64,000 nt of DNA from Bacillota bacterium (GCA_017459895.1 JAFUCA010000025.1:1-64000); one strand, 5' to 3'. Shown: positions 26,880 through 36,312, numbered from the stretch's first letter. The notes: generated from the sequence alone by a model not told the origin. A program made the numbers and translations.

Positions 26880-29114
26880 TCATGTCTGTATACCCGGCGC
26901 AGAAGAATCTGTTACAAGCTGCTGTCTCATCAGCCGGAAAAAATGTCCTTCCCGGCGGATCAGCTCATCCGGCGTTCCTTCTTCTGTAATTTTCCCATTT
27001 TCCAGCACTATAATTCTATCACATTTCGACAGGGTTCGGTAGTGATGAGATACGATGACCCCCATGGACACCTCCCTGCGGATATTCTCATACAGCATCT
27101 CCTGTGTTTTCTGATCCAGTTCGCTTTCGGCCTCGTCCAGAAACAGGATCTGCGGCTGGGAGATCAGCGCCCGGGCCAGAAGGATCTTTTGCTTCTGACC
27201 GGCCGATACCGTCTCCGCCCGCTCGCTGATCAGTGTCTCATACCCCATCGGCATCTGGGCGATATCGTCCGTCAGCAGAGCAAGCTCCGCTGCCCTGGTG
27301 AGGGAATAGTCGCCGGTTCCCGGCCGTCCCGCCAGAATGTTCTCTCTTATGCTCCCGCCCAAAAGCTGGTCATCCTGAAGCACGATCCCGGCGTGGGTCC
27401 GGATCCGCTGGGGATTGTCTTCCGTGATGGGACATCCGTCGAAGTACAGAGTCCCCTGATCCGCCGGCGCCATTGCGGACAATATGCGCAGGAGGGTGGA
27501 CTTGCCGCAGCCGGAAGGCCCGGCGATTCCCAGGTATTCTCCTTCTGACACCGAACAGGAGATCTCCTCCAGCACCGTGCGTCCCTCGTAGGAAAAAGAC
27601 CCGTGATTCAAAATCAGCGGCCCCCGCCGGGTCCCGGATCCATCTCCGCTGCGATCCTCCGGCTCATCGGAGCTTCCTGGCAGGTGTTCTTTTTTCTCTG
27701 CTGCCAGTCCCCGCAGCGGATCCGCTTCTGCGCGAAGCTTCACCAGTCCCAGGGATCCCCGCAGTCCTTCAAAACAAACCAGAAGTCCGGTGATGACTGC
27801 TGCCGGAAGATGCGGCAGACTCCCCTGCAGTATACCGAAGGGCAGGGCCGCTGCCGCAAACACGGCAGCACCGGCAAAACACCGCATCAGCAGTTTCCCG
27901 GCCACTTCTCTCTGCCAGGCAGCCCGCTCCGCCCGCTTCTGCTCGGCAACTTCGGTGTAGTACTGACGGATCACATATTCGCTCGCCCCGGACAGGCGCA
28001 CCTTGGCAATATTCGCGAGATACTGATAGAGACTGCGCTCTGCTCCGCGCCGGATCTGCCCTGCCCTGCGCCGCAGCGGCCGGGCCGCTCTCCTGCCGCA
28101 GTAGATCAGAACTCCGCCGATGATCGTCAGCACCGCAGCAGCAGCTGCTGCTGCAGAACTCCGGGTCAGCATGAACCCCCAGAAAACAGCTGCCAGCACA
28201 ACACCGGATCCGGACTCATAAAGATTCATGATGGCCTGTTCTACGCGATCATATTCATACAGCAGCGAGACCGCCCGTGCCCGCCGGTCACGAAGGGCTG
28301 CGGCATCGATCCCCCGCAGAAATACTTCCTCCAGCTTCTCCTGCTGAGCAAGTCCCGCGATCCGGTTCGCCTCCCTGAGCAGCTGCGCCCTCGCCAGGCT
28401 TCGGAAGGCCATAAACGCCGCCAGAAATACGCAGACTGCAAGAGCTGCTCTCCACTGCCCGAGGGAAAAGAAGTCCGCGCCGGCTGCCATGAGCAGCCCG
28501 CAGGCGCCGGCCGCCGCAGTCAGAAGGGATACGAGGGCCAGCCTTTTGGGCTCCATGACCGGCAGCAGCCGGCGGGCCGCCCGGATCCAGTGCAGGATGA
28601 GAGCCTGCTCTTTCCGGGTCTCCGATTTCTCCCGGGAAGGCGTCTTCGAAGGGGCACGTCCGCCTTCGGTCACACCCCGGATCGTCTCCAGGGCCTCCCG
28701 CCGGTCATTTTCTCTCGCCTGCGCGCTCTTATAGATGAACAGATCCTCCTCGATCAGGACCTTCGAAACATAGTGTTCAGTCAGTATTCTGGCGAAATCC
28801 GTCTCTCCCTCCGGGGAAATGGACGCCCGCTGGAGGAACTTTTTTTTCAGCGGGGTGGTAACACCATCCCGGATCTCCTGCAGCTCGCATTCCTCGGTCG
28901 CTTCCAGCTGCAGTCTCCAGGTAACGTAGTTCCCGTCGGTATACAGCAGTCCCGGCACGGTGACGCCGGCTTCGGCTTTCATCAGGTTCAGAGGTCTCTG
29001 AAAGATCCCCTCCTTTTCGGGAACGAGAAATACCAGCGCTCTGCCGCTGCAAATCCGGTATGCGTTCCTGCCGGTGTGAGTCTGAAAGGTTTTTCCTGTG
29101 CTCAGATAGATCAT
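26880..29114 (-). CDS. NHLM-type ABC exporter, permease/ATPase without peptidase
   Basis: 744 residues from ATG 29114, which overlaps the upstream stop in ATGA and has GGAGGTGG before it. An N-terminal non-membrane region of about 200 residues (no C39 motif) precedes a six-helix exporter domain and an ATPase with Walker A GPSGCGKST and Walker B ILFLDEAESELD. The signature reads VSAGQKQ instead of LSGGQ. This architecture, directly after a C39-peptidase ABC gene, matches the paired transporters of NHLM bacteriocin systems. It probably acts as a heteromer with that partner. Confidence 0.85.
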   Translation of the reverse strand: MIYLSTGKTFQTHTGRNAYRICSGRALVFLVPEKEGIFQRPLNLMKAEAGVTVPGLLYTDGNYVTWRLQLEATEECELQEIRDGVTTPLKKKFLQRASISPEGETDFARILTEHYVSKVLIEEDLFIYKSAQARENDRREALETIRGVTEGGRAPSKTPSREKSETRKEQALILHWIRAARRLLPVMEPKRLALVSLLTAAAGACGLLMAAGADFFSLGQWRAALAVCVFLAAFMAFRSLARAQLLREANRIAGLAQQEKLEEVFLRGIDAAALRDRRARAVSLLYEYDRVEQAIMNLYESGSGVVLAAVFWGFMLTRSSAAAAAAAVLTIIGGVLIYCGRRAARPLRRRAGQIRRGAERSLYQYLANIAKVRLSGASEYVIRQYYTEVAEQKRAERAAWQREVAGKLLMRCFAGAAVFAAAALPFGILQGSLPHLPAAVITGLLVCFEGLRGSLGLVKLRAEADPLRGLAAEKKEHLPGSSDEPEDRSGDGSGTRRGPLILNHGSFSYEGRTVLEEISCSVSEGEYLGIAGPSGCGKSTLLRILSAMAPADQGTLYFDGCPITEDNPQRIRTHAGIVLQDDQLLGGSIRENILAGRPGTGDYSLTRAAELALLTDDIAQMPMGYETLISERAETVSAGQKQKILLARALISQPQILFLDEAESELDQKTQEMLYENIRREVSMGVIVSHHYRTLSKCDRIIVLENGKITEEGTPDELIRREGHFFRLMRQQLVTDSSAPGIQT

Positions 29115-31192
29115 ACTCCACCTCCGCCCGTATCGAGATCCAGATGCCGGCTGCATTCTTCGATGAGCAGCGGATCGTGAGTTATGATGATCAGAGTGCA
29201 TCCCCTTCTGCGGATATTGCTCAGGATTCGTTCCGTCGTATCATCATCGATCGCGCTGAATGCCTCGTCGAGGATCAGGATCGACGGATCCGTTGCCAGA
29301 GCTCTGGCGATCTCCAGCCTTTGCCGTTCTCCTCCGGAAAGACCGCTTCCTCTTTCTCCCAGAACCGTTTCCAGTCCCTCCGGACGCTCCGCGATGCAAT
29401 CCGACAGTGCCGCATCCTCCACGGCCCTGCGGATCTCTTCCTCGGAGATGTTCGGATTCCACATGGTGATATTGCTGCGGATGGTTCCCGCGAACAGTTC
29501 CGACTTCTGCCGGACCATCGCGATGCTGGCGAAGATCACCTGATCCGGGATCTCGCCGGCAGCCTTCCCGTCGTAATAGATTGTCCCCTCGGAGGGTTCC
29601 AGAAGGCCCCCAAAGAGCTTCCCGATCGTCGACTTGCCGCTGCCGGAGGGGCCGGTGACCGCAAGAGAAGACCCGACGGGCAGATACAGGTTCAGATCCT
29701 GCACGATCGCCTCGCCGAACGCTCCGTAGGAAAAGCCCATCTTCAGACACCGGATGTTCCCCTGCAGCTTCCTGTAGGGATTTGCCGCCGGCGCTTCCTC
29801 GCCGCCGGGCCGAAGCATTTCCTCTCTCATCGGCATAATATCATCCACGGAGGCGAGCTCCTCGCTGATCCGGCGGCTCTGCATGCCGGTCCGCACGATC
29901 GACTCCGCGGAAGGGATCATCATAAGGAAGAGGATCAGCCACGTATAGATGACTCCGGCTGATGCGTCCGGCCGGCCCATCGGAATGACCGCCGCCAGGC
30001 AGCAGCCGTAGATCACATACCTGCCTGCCGCTTCAGCGATCCGGATCCGCTTGATCCTGGCCGCGATCTCCGCCGCCTCCTGCTGCTGGTCTTTTGCCTC
30101 CGCCGCGAATTTGCGTCCCAGATCCAGATTCAGAATCGTCTCCAGCTTCCCGATGCCCGACAGCACCGTCCCCGCCAGCCTGGCTTCGCTGATGGACGCC
30201 CGCGTTTCATCAAAAACGATGGTGCGCTCCAGCATCTGCTGCAGGCCGAATGCCAGCAGCAGGCCGCAGAGGATCAGAAGGGAAGCCGCCGGCGTGAAAT
30301 ACCATCCCGAGAAGATCAGGCAGGCAGCCACACATCCGGCATCGATTCCTCCCTGCAGCAGGGTGTGTGCCGTAAATCGGCTGATCCGATCATTGCGGCG
30401 GACCCGCTCCACCAGATCCGACGGCGATCTCTGTTCAAAAAAAGAAATGGGCATCCGAAACAGCCGGCGCAGGAATCTCCATGAAAACTGCAGCTGGCTT
30501 CGTTCCTCCAGCCGTCGAAGCTGATATTCGCACAGGAAATATCCCATCAGACAGCACAGCAGACACCCTGCCAGAAAGCATAAGCGCAGCCCCTGCGGTG
30601 TCCCGGGGGGAAAGATCCCGGGCAGGGCCGCAGCCAGAAGCCCACCTGCCACGCAGAGCAGTCCGAAGAGAACGGACGATGCTGCCAGCGCCCCATGGGA
30701 ATGAAGCAGCGGGCCGATTCTGCCGCTGCTGAAGAAAGTGTTCGGTTTTACACCGTATTCCGGATGATTCTTAAAATCCTCCCCGGGGGAAAAGGTCAGG
30801 GCGATGTCTGAAAAGCTGCGCTCCAGCGTTTGCATATCGATGCGCCGCTTGCCGTACGCCGGATCGTTGATGTAACAGAATCCCCCCTTCATCCCTTCGT
30901 AGACCACGAAATGATTCCGCTGCCACCACAGGATGCAGGGAACCGGCAGCTCGGAGAGGCCCTCGACATCGACCTCGTATCCGTCGCACTGCAGGCCCCG
31001 GCGCGCAGCTGCCCGGACAATGTTTCTGGCGCTGCTTCCGTCCCTGGAGACATCGGTTTCCGCCCGCAGCTGCTCCAGAGAAACGTATTGCCCGAAATAC
31101 TGCAGGATCATGGACAGACATGCTGCGCCGCACTCGGTCGCTTCGATCTGCAAAACCGTTCGGGTGTCCGCCAGTCGCTTTCGTTCCGCCAT
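29111..31192 (-). CDS. C39 peptidase-ABC exporter (NHLM/bacteriocin type)
   Basis: 693 residues from ATG 31192, 1 bp after the sigma-factor stop. The N-terminal C39 peptidase has catalytic Cys21 in ATECGAACL, His94 in QRNHFVVYEG and Asp110 in YINDPAYG, so it should cleave double-glycine-type leaders. Then a six-helix exporter domain and an ATPase with Walker A GPSGSGKST, signature LSGGERQR and Walker B ILILDEAFSAIDD. It is preceded by an ECF sigma gene and followed by a second exporter. No precursor or modification enzyme of a known RiPP class is nearby. CCAGCCTTTG at 29314-29323. Confidence 0.92.
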   Translation of the reverse strand: MAERKRLADTRTVLQIEATECGAACLSMILQYFGQYVSLEQLRAETDVSRDGSSARNIVRAAARRGLQCDGYEVDVEGLSELPVPCILWWQRNHFVVYEGMKGGFCYINDPAYGKRRIDMQTLERSFSDIALTFSPGEDFKNHPEYGVKPNTFFSSGRIGPLLHSHGALAASSVLFGLLCVAGGLLAAALPGIFPPGTPQGLRLCFLAGCLLCCLMGYFLCEYQLRRLEERSQLQFSWRFLRRLFRMPISFFEQRSPSDLVERVRRNDRISRFTAHTLLQGGIDAGCVAACLIFSGWYFTPAASLLILCGLLLAFGLQQMLERTIVFDETRASISEARLAGTVLSGIGKLETILNLDLGRKFAAEAKDQQQEAAEIAARIKRIRIAEAAGRYVIYGCCLAAVIPMGRPDASAGVIYTWLILFLMMIPSAESIVRTGMQSRRISEELASVDDIMPMREEMLRPGGEEAPAANPYRKLQGNIRCLKMGFSYGAFGEAIVQDLNLYLPVGSSLAVTGPSGSGKSTIGKLFGGLLEPSEGTIYYDGKAAGEIPDQVIFASIAMVRQKSELFAGTIRSNITMWNPNISEEEIRRAVEDAALSDCIAERPEGLETVLGERGSGLSGGERQRLEIARALATDPSILILDEAFSAIDDDTTERILSNIRRRGCTLIIITHDPLLIEECSRHLDLDTGGGGV

Positions 31193-31193
31193 G

Positions 31194-31718
31194 TCACAAC
31201 ACCCGCAGCAGTTCATTGTCTCTGGCATCAATGTTCAGTTTCTTCAGCGTTCGTGTCAGTATTACACGCACATTGCCGGCGGTCATTCCCAGAGCGTCTG
31301 CGATATCCTTTGTCTTCATCTCATCATAATATCTCATCAGGAGAATCTTTCGCCTCGTCTCGTCCAGCTGCTGCAGCGCCTCGTCCAGATACTGGCGGAT
31401 CTCCTCCAGCCGCATGGCCTGATCCATATCGTCCTCATAGGATGGCTCGAATCCCTCCATATTATCGATGGACGCCGTGCTCTTGCGGTCCCGGTAATAA
31501 TTCTTCAGGGTATTGTTGACGATGGTAAACACCCAGGTGGAAACCGCCGCCTTCCCGGGGTCGTAGCGGTCAATGTTCTTGTAGCACTTAAAAAACACAT
31601 CGCTGGTCAGATCTTCCGCGATATGCGCGTCTCCGACTCTTTTCCAGATGTAAGCCTGTACCTTGTCCTTGTAATCTCTGTAGATCTCCTCAAAGAATCT
31701 GTCATCCTGCGTTGCCAT
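31194..31718 (-). CDS. ECF-family RNA polymerase sigma factor
   Basis: 174 residues. Sigma region 2 (YRDYKDKVQAYIWKRVGDAHIAEDLTSDVFFKCYKNIDRYDPGKAAVSTWVFTIVNNTLKNYYRD split over residues about 13-77) and region 4 (LDETRRKILLMRYYDEMKTKDIADALGMTAGNVRVILTRTLKKL) are both clear. No anti-sigma gene of the usual zinc or membrane type is adjacent; its neighbours are PP2C and the C39 exporter. Four GTAACA-N16-GTAY sites in or beside the locus are candidate targets. Confidence 0.93.
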   Translation of the reverse strand: MATQDDRFFEEIYRDYKDKVQAYIWKRVGDAHIAEDLTSDVFFKCYKNIDRYDPGKAAVSTWVFTIVNNTLKNYYRDRKSTASIDNMEGFEPSYEDDMDQAMRLEEIRQYLDEALQQLDETRRKILLMRYYDEMKTKDIADALGMTAGNVRVILTRTLKKLNIDARDNELLRVL

Positions 31719-31736
31719 CGTCTGCGCTCCCTTTCT

Positions 31737-32471
31737 CTATGCCGTAATCTGAACCACCATCGCCGTGATATTATCCCTGCCTCCCTGCTCCGCTGCCGCG
31801 TGCAGAAGTCTTCCGGCAACCGACGCCGGAGTCTCTCTTCCGTGCTCCCGCAGCAGCGCCTCCAGCATCCCGTCCGGGATCATGTCCGTAAGTCCGTCGC
31901 TGCACAGCAGAAATACCGTCTCCTCCTCCAGCGGAATATCGGTGAGGATATACGGCTCCAGGAGAAAATCGTCCTCCGGAATCCCCAGATGCTGGGTAAG
32001 GGTACCCTTCCCCAGCCCCGGGCTCTGCTCCCGGTGATCCCGGGAAAGCTGCCGCAGACCCTCGCTGCCAAAGCGATAGATCCGGCAGTCGCCCAGATTG
32101 CAGATCGCCGCACGGTCTTCAGCGATGCTCAGCACCGCCACCGCGGCCCCCATCCGATTTACCAGACGCCGCTGCGTCTCCTCACATATGAGCCGGTTTG
32201 CCTGCGCAATGTAGTCGCGAAAATGCTGCGCCAGATCCGGCCGGTCGAAGTCCGCCAGTGTCTTTACCGCCAGCAGTGATGCGATCTCTCCGTAGCTTTC
32301 GCCGCCCATTCCGTCACATACCCCATAGGTGTGCCACAGGCGCTCCCCCTCTGCAGGCCGCTGTCCCGCCTGTTTTCCGTCCTCGATCCAGATCCCGTCC
32401 AGAAACAGATTGTCCTCGTTGGATGTCCGGATCCGTCCCGCCGTCGTCTTGCCGGCGCAGATTACACGCAT
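31737..32471 (-). CDS. PP2C-family Ser/Thr protein phosphatase
   Basis: Metal-dependent phosphatase that would reverse the Hanks kinases or reset the STAS protein. Motifs: GRIRTSNEDN, YGVCDGMGGESYG, NLGDCRIYRFG, LLCSDGLTDM and GGRDNITAMVV, with all metal-binding Asp residues. 244 residues and no transmembrane segment. ATG 32471 is preferred because AAGGA lies nine bases upstream; ATG 32480 sits directly on the Shine-Dalgarno. It is 18 bp before the sigma gene. Confidence 0.95.
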   Translation of the reverse strand: MRVICAGKTTAGRIRTSNEDNLFLDGIWIEDGKQAGQRPAEGERLWHTYGVCDGMGGESYGEIASLLAVKTLADFDRPDLAQHFRDYIAQANRLICEETQRRLVNRMGAAVAVLSIAEDRAAICNLGDCRIYRFGSEGLRQLSRDHREQSPGLGKGTLTQHLGIPEDDFLLEPYILTDIPLEEETVFLLCSDGLTDMIPDGMLEALLREHGRETPASVAGRLLHAAAEQGGRDNITAMVVQITA

Positions 32472-32498
32472 ATGGTTCATTCCTTCCCGCTGAAAATG

Positions 32499-34118
32499 CT
32501 ATTTTGTTTTGATCTTTTTCTGTTTGGACCACTTCCCGTATACGTTCACCCCGTTCACATTGCGCACAGCCCGCACCTTGATATAGTAGGTGGACTTCCT
32601 GGAAAAGCCCAGAATGGTAAACTTTCTTTTCGCGAAACGCAGCTTCGTGGTTTTGCCTCCCTTGGGCCGGATCGCAACCTGATAGCTCGTCGCTTTTTTG
32701 ATCTTTTTCACCTTGATCGTTACGCTCTTTTTTCTTACCTTCAGTTTCCGGATCTTCGCCTTTTTCGGCTTTTGGCTTTTTTTGACCTTCACCGCCGGGA
32801 TCCGGCCTTTGTTGGCCTTCACGTAACTATATGCCTTCGCGAAATTGACCACGCCGAGGCCGTAATGCACATCGTAGCCTTTTTTTCCCTGGTCCTTCGA
32901 GGTCTTCGCGAGAATGTTCACAAACTGGTTGTGCTTCACGGAGGGATCGATGGACTTGACCATCGCGGCCGCGGCCGATATCACCGGCGCCGCCATGGAT
33001 GTTCCGCTCTGCTGCTCGTAGGTCTTCGGAGAGTAAATGGAAAGTCCCGCCACGCCGACTCCCGGCGCTGCCACATCCACCGAATCATTGTACTCCGAGT
33101 AGCTCCATTTGGCCCCGTTGCTCTTCACCGCCGATACTCCGATGACACTGTCATAGGCCGCCGGATAACGGAAGCTGGGATCGCCGTTATTGCCCGCGGC
33201 TGCCACCAGGATCATCCCCTTTCGCGCCGCCTTCCGGCAGGCTTTATCAAAGGAGGCCGAATAGTATGCCGCGCTGAAGCTCATATTGACCACATCCACA
33301 TTGTGTTTTTTTGTCAGCTTGTTCAGCGCAGATACAATGCTCTTCAGATCACCCATGCCGGAATTGTTCAGCACCTTGACCGGCACGATCTGCGCCTTTG
33401 GCATCATCCCGCTGATGCCCCTGTGATTTTCCATCGTCGCCAGGATCTCTCCGATCACAAACGTACCGTGCCCGTTGTAATCCTCAATGGAACTGAAAGA
33501 CCCGGCGCGCAGACCGTAGGGGATCCGGCTGAAATCCAGATCCTCGTGTCTTCTGCTCTGGGTATTGAATCCGGCCAGACCCGTATCCATGACCGCGATC
33601 ACCGGCGTTTTGGCACCGCCGATCCCCGCACCCAGAACACCGGCATTCCAGACGTCTTTGATTCCGATCGTGTTGATCATCCCCGCATTATAGAAATCAA
33701 AGGGATCCGCTGTATAGTCGATACGAAACAGGTAGTTCGGTTCGATGTAATCAATGGCGGAAAGATCCGCGATCTCCTCTATGGTCTCAAGGGACTCGGC
33801 GGCATAGATCTCTCCGCTGCAGACTTCCTCCGCGACCTCCGCATCATCGATTTCTTCAATGTTCTCTTCGATCTGATCGATCTGCTCCTCGGTTACGTCC
33901 TCCTTCAGGACGCAGACATACCCGTCGTAATCCCTCGGATCGATCTGGTTCAGTGAAACAGCGCTTCCCTGCGCATCGCTTACTGTGACCAGCTGGGCCG
34001 CCTGGCCTCCTCCGCCTTCGGTCTCTGCCGCATACCCGCACGCGGGAGCGCAGGTGAGCGCCATTATCAGGGCGAGTGCGAAAGCCGCGCTCTGTTTCAC
34101 TACTCCTGGCATTGACAT
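32499..34118 (-). CDS. Secreted subtilisin-like serine protease (S8)
   Basis: 539 residues. Signal peptide at 1-30 (AFALALIMALTCAPACGYA), an acidic propeptide-like region up to about 140, then the S8 catalytic domain with Asp178 (AVMDTGLAG), His217 (YNGHGTFV) and Ser374 (SGTSMAAPV). A Lys-rich C-terminal region of about 120 residues resembles a fibronectin-III/SLH-like beta domain (SVTIKVKKIKKATSYQVAIR). Lipoprotein phosphoesterase upstream, PP2C downstream, short gaps. It could mature products exported by the neighbouring ABC systems; that is inference. Confidence 0.92.
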   Translation of the reverse strand: MSMPGVVKQSAAFALALIMALTCAPACGYAAETEGGGGQAAQLVTVSDAQGSAVSLNQIDPRDYDGYVCVLKEDVTEEQIDQIEENIEEIDDAEVAEEVCSGEIYAAESLETIEEIADLSAIDYIEPNYLFRIDYTADPFDFYNAGMINTIGIKDVWNAGVLGAGIGGAKTPVIAVMDTGLAGFNTQSRRHEDLDFSRIPYGLRAGSFSSIEDYNGHGTFVIGEILATMENHRGISGMMPKAQIVPVKVLNNSGMGDLKSIVSALNKLTKKHNVDVVNMSFSAAYYSASFDKACRKAARKGMILVAAAGNNGDPSFRYPAAYDSVIGVSAVKSNGAKWSYSEYNDSVDVAAPGVGVAGLSIYSPKTYEQQSGTSMAAPVISAAAAMVKSIDPSVKHNQFVNILAKTSKDQGKKGYDVHYGLGVVNFAKAYSYVKANKGRIPAVKVKKSQKPKKAKIRKLKVRKKSVTIKVKKIKKATSYQVAIRPKGGKTTKLRFAKRKFTILGFSRKSTYYIKVRAVRNVNGVNVYGKWSKQKKIKTK

Positions 34119-34131
34119 TTCCTTTCCCCCT

Positions 34132-35385
34132 TTATTCCTGCGAATGTCTCCGGACCACCTGCGGGCTGTCCGCCGCCTGACTGTACCGGTCGCTGCCGAT
34201 CAGCCCGGTATCGATGTAATCCTTGTACGGATCCGGCTGTCCCGCCGAGCCCAGCGGATGTATCCCGTCCCGATCATACCGGGTCAGTTCCAGACGGTCC
34301 GGCCAGATCTCACATACGACCGCGGTCAGAGCCTCATCGGCGGCAGAGTATTCCTCCGCACGCCCCGCGTCCAGCTCCTCCGGGCCGCAGTTCATGTAGT
34401 ATCCGACGTAGCCCCCGTTCAGGTAGGTGAACCGCAGTGTTTTTTCTTCGTACCGATCGGTATGGACGTCTGTTTCTGCAAAGGCTGGAATGAGCAGTGT
34501 ATCCCCCGCTGCCCTGTAAACGCTGCCGCCGCCCATATAGCAGTCCCAGCCTTTGGAATGATTATGCCCGAACAGATAGACAATGTCCAGTGACTCCGCT
34601 GCCTGATTCACCACATCAAAAATCAGCGACGCATACAGATTGTCTCCGGTGGTATGCCGCGAGGAGGTTCGGGCTGTGAAATGAAGGGGGACGTGCCCGG
34701 CAATAAAGACCGGACGGCTCTCCCCCCGGGCGATCAGCTCATCAAAGCACTCCTGCATCTCCTTCGAGGCGCGCTTCACTTTTTTCAGACACCCCGATAC
34801 CTTTCCCTGCTTCCAGGGGAAATCGTTCTCCGTGTTGAGCACGTACACCAGGTAATCATCGAATTCGTGAAGCCCGGACGCTGCAATGGACCGGGTCAGC
34901 TGATCGTGGTTGCCCTGAACAAACAGCAACTGATCCGGGCGGAGCGAAGGGAATACCTCCTGCAGGACGCCGCGGATCTCTTCGATGGACTCCTCCGGAC
35001 TGATCTGGTAATCGTGGAGAACCCGGTCGTTGGTATAATCCCCCAGAAAAACCACTTCCTCCGGGTTCTGACCGGCCTCCTTCACTTCTTCCAGAATGTC
35101 CGTCAAGGTATCCTTCGGGGAAGCCCAGCCTTCCTCCTCCTGATAATCGGAAGCGAAAAAGACCGTCGCCGGCGTATCCGGATCCTCCGGCTGCTGCGCG
35201 GGCATCTCCCCTGCCTGCTCCTCTGCTGCCTGCTCCTGCACTGCAGCAGTCTTATCCGGCTGCGTCTGCTGCTGATCGCTCTTCCCGGCGCAGCCGCAGA
35301 CGACCAGAAGCAGCAGGATCCACAGGATCCCCGCCCCTATAAGCCTGGCACGTCTGTTATTTCTCATTTCGTTTCTGATAGCCAT
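34132..35385 (-). CDS. Lipoprotein metallophosphoesterase
   Basis: 417 residues. Short basic N-terminus, hydrophobic stretch and lipobox (LLLVVCGC-AGK), then an acidic Gln/Glu-rich linker and a calcineurin-type phosphoesterase domain: VFFASDYQ, VFLGDYTND, QGNHDQL, AGHVPLH and FGHNHSKGW. The first motif is D-x-Q where D-x-H is usual. The start overlaps the upstream gene by 29 bp; the ATG at 35367 is an alternative. The substrate is unknown; it should face the outside of the membrane. Carries CAAAGGCTGG at 34479 and CCAGCCTTTG at 34546. Confidence 0.85.
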   Translation of the reverse strand: MAIRNEMRNNRRARLIGAGILWILLLLVVCGCAGKSDQQQTQPDKTAAVQEQAAEEQAGEMPAQQPEDPDTPATVFFASDYQEEEGWASPKDTLTDILEEVKEAGQNPEEVVFLGDYTNDRVLHDYQISPEESIEEIRGVLQEVFPSLRPDQLLFVQGNHDQLTRSIAASGLHEFDDYLVYVLNTENDFPWKQGKVSGCLKKVKRASKEMQECFDELIARGESRPVFIAGHVPLHFTARTSSRHTTGDNLYASLIFDVVNQAAESLDIVYLFGHNHSKGWDCYMGGGSVYRAAGDTLLIPAFAETDVHTDRYEEKTLRFTYLNGGYVGYYMNCGPEELDAGRAEEYSAADEALTAVVCEIWPDRLELTRYDRDGIHPLGSAGQPDPYKDYIDTGLIGSDRYSQAADSPQVVRRHSQE

Positions 35386-36292
35386 ATTCTTCTTCCAGCG
35401 TGAACGCCAGCTTCACATCGTCGGCGAAATAGATATCCGTATCCAGATCGATGGCCCTGCGGATCTCGTCTTCATTGTACATCGGCCAGGCGCTGAATCC
35501 TTTGCCGCTGTCGTGAACGCGGCGGGCGTTTGCCTCCGTCATCAGATCCTCCCGAACCGAAATGATATCCGCATACGGCAGTTCGCACCCCTGATCAATC
35601 GCTGCCTGCGTTCTGCACAGAAAAAGCTTCGGCATATCCGGGAAGCGTTCCTCCAGTATCCGCAGCACTTCCTGCTCGAAGCACTCTGCTGTGACCCGCT
35701 GCTGATTGCCGTATTGCTCCACCAGCGCAATAAACGCATCGATGGTCCTCTGATCCGCGCTCTTCAGCTCTACGACATACTGAACCGAATCCCGGTATCG
35801 GTCAAAGACATCGCTGAGGCGCAGTACTTTCTCTCCGGCATAGGTCCGCAGCTGATCGATCTGGGCATCGGTCATGTCCGAAAATGCCCGGTCCACCCCG
35901 CACATCCGGTAAGGACTGAGGTCATGGGAAACATAGAGCGTTCCCTCCGCGGAAATGACGATGTCCTGTTCGATCATGACCGCTCCGTCCCGGATCGCTT
36001 CATCATAGGCGGTGAAGGAATGCTCCAGCGATTCTCCCGATGAACCGCGATGGGGGCAGATGTGCTCTGCCGCCTGAGCCTTGATCAGCGCTTTCTCTGC
36101 CTTTCCCTGTGCCCGGCGCGCCGAATCGGATGCGGCTGCCGCCGCCTCCGCAATGTCTGCTGCCGCGCGAATGCTGTCCTCCTCCTGCCGCAGACCCTGA
36201 TACCGGTCTGTGATCATCCAGGCAAGGATGGAAGCATTCACCAGAAGAATCAATATTATGCATATGACCCATGGGTAACGTTTTCGTTTCAT
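35357..36292 (-). CDS. Glycerophosphodiester phosphodiesterase, membrane-anchored
   Basis: 311 residues. N-terminal transmembrane helix (WVICIILILLVNASILAWMI), an Ala-rich coiled stretch, then a GDPD domain with the catalytic pair His81-Arg82 (CPHRGSSGE), metal ligands Glu90, Glu108 and Asp110 (IEQD) and His123 (VSHD). It should cleave glycerophosphodiesters, possibly from teichoic acid or lipid headgroups, outside the cell. No Shine-Dalgarno is seen and the -10 element lies only about 11 bases upstream, so the mRNA may be nearly leaderless. First gene of an apparent 18-kb transcription unit. Confidence 0.85.
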   Translation of the reverse strand: MKRKRYPWVICIILILLVNASILAWMITDRYQGLRQEEDSIRAAADIAEAAAAASDSARRAQGKAEKALIKAQAAEHICPHRGSSGESLEHSFTAYDEAIRDGAVMIEQDIVISAEGTLYVSHDLSPYRMCGVDRAFSDMTDAQIDQLRTYAGEKVLRLSDVFDRYRDSVQYVVELKSADQRTIDAFIALVEQYGNQQRVTAECFEQEVLRILEERFPDMPKLFLCRTQAAIDQGCELPYADIISVREDLMTEANARRVHDSGKGFSAWPMYNEDEIRRAIDLDTDIYFADDVKLAFTLEEEYGYQKRNEK

Positions 36293-36302
36293 TATGTCTT
36301 GA

Positions 36303-36311
36303 ATTATACCA
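36303..36311 (-). promoter_or_regulatory. Extended -10 promoter candidate for the 36292-to-17653 gene run
   Basis: Minus strand TGTGGTATAAT, with no good -35, overlapping the tail of the terminator at 36313-36350. The predicted start site is only about four bases before the ATG at 36292. Confidence 0.5.
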
Positions 36312-36312
36312 C

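Noticed and set aside
26633..31718. Complete NHLP/Nif11 bacteriocin cluster
   Set aside because: The exporter pair fits, but the long nitrile-hydratase- or Nif11-like leader precursor and any modifying enzyme are absent.
34479..34555. Inverted pair CAAAGGCTGG / CCAGCCTTTG acting as a terminator hairpin
   Set aside because: The arms are 57 bases apart inside the coding region of the phosphoesterase, with no U-tract.
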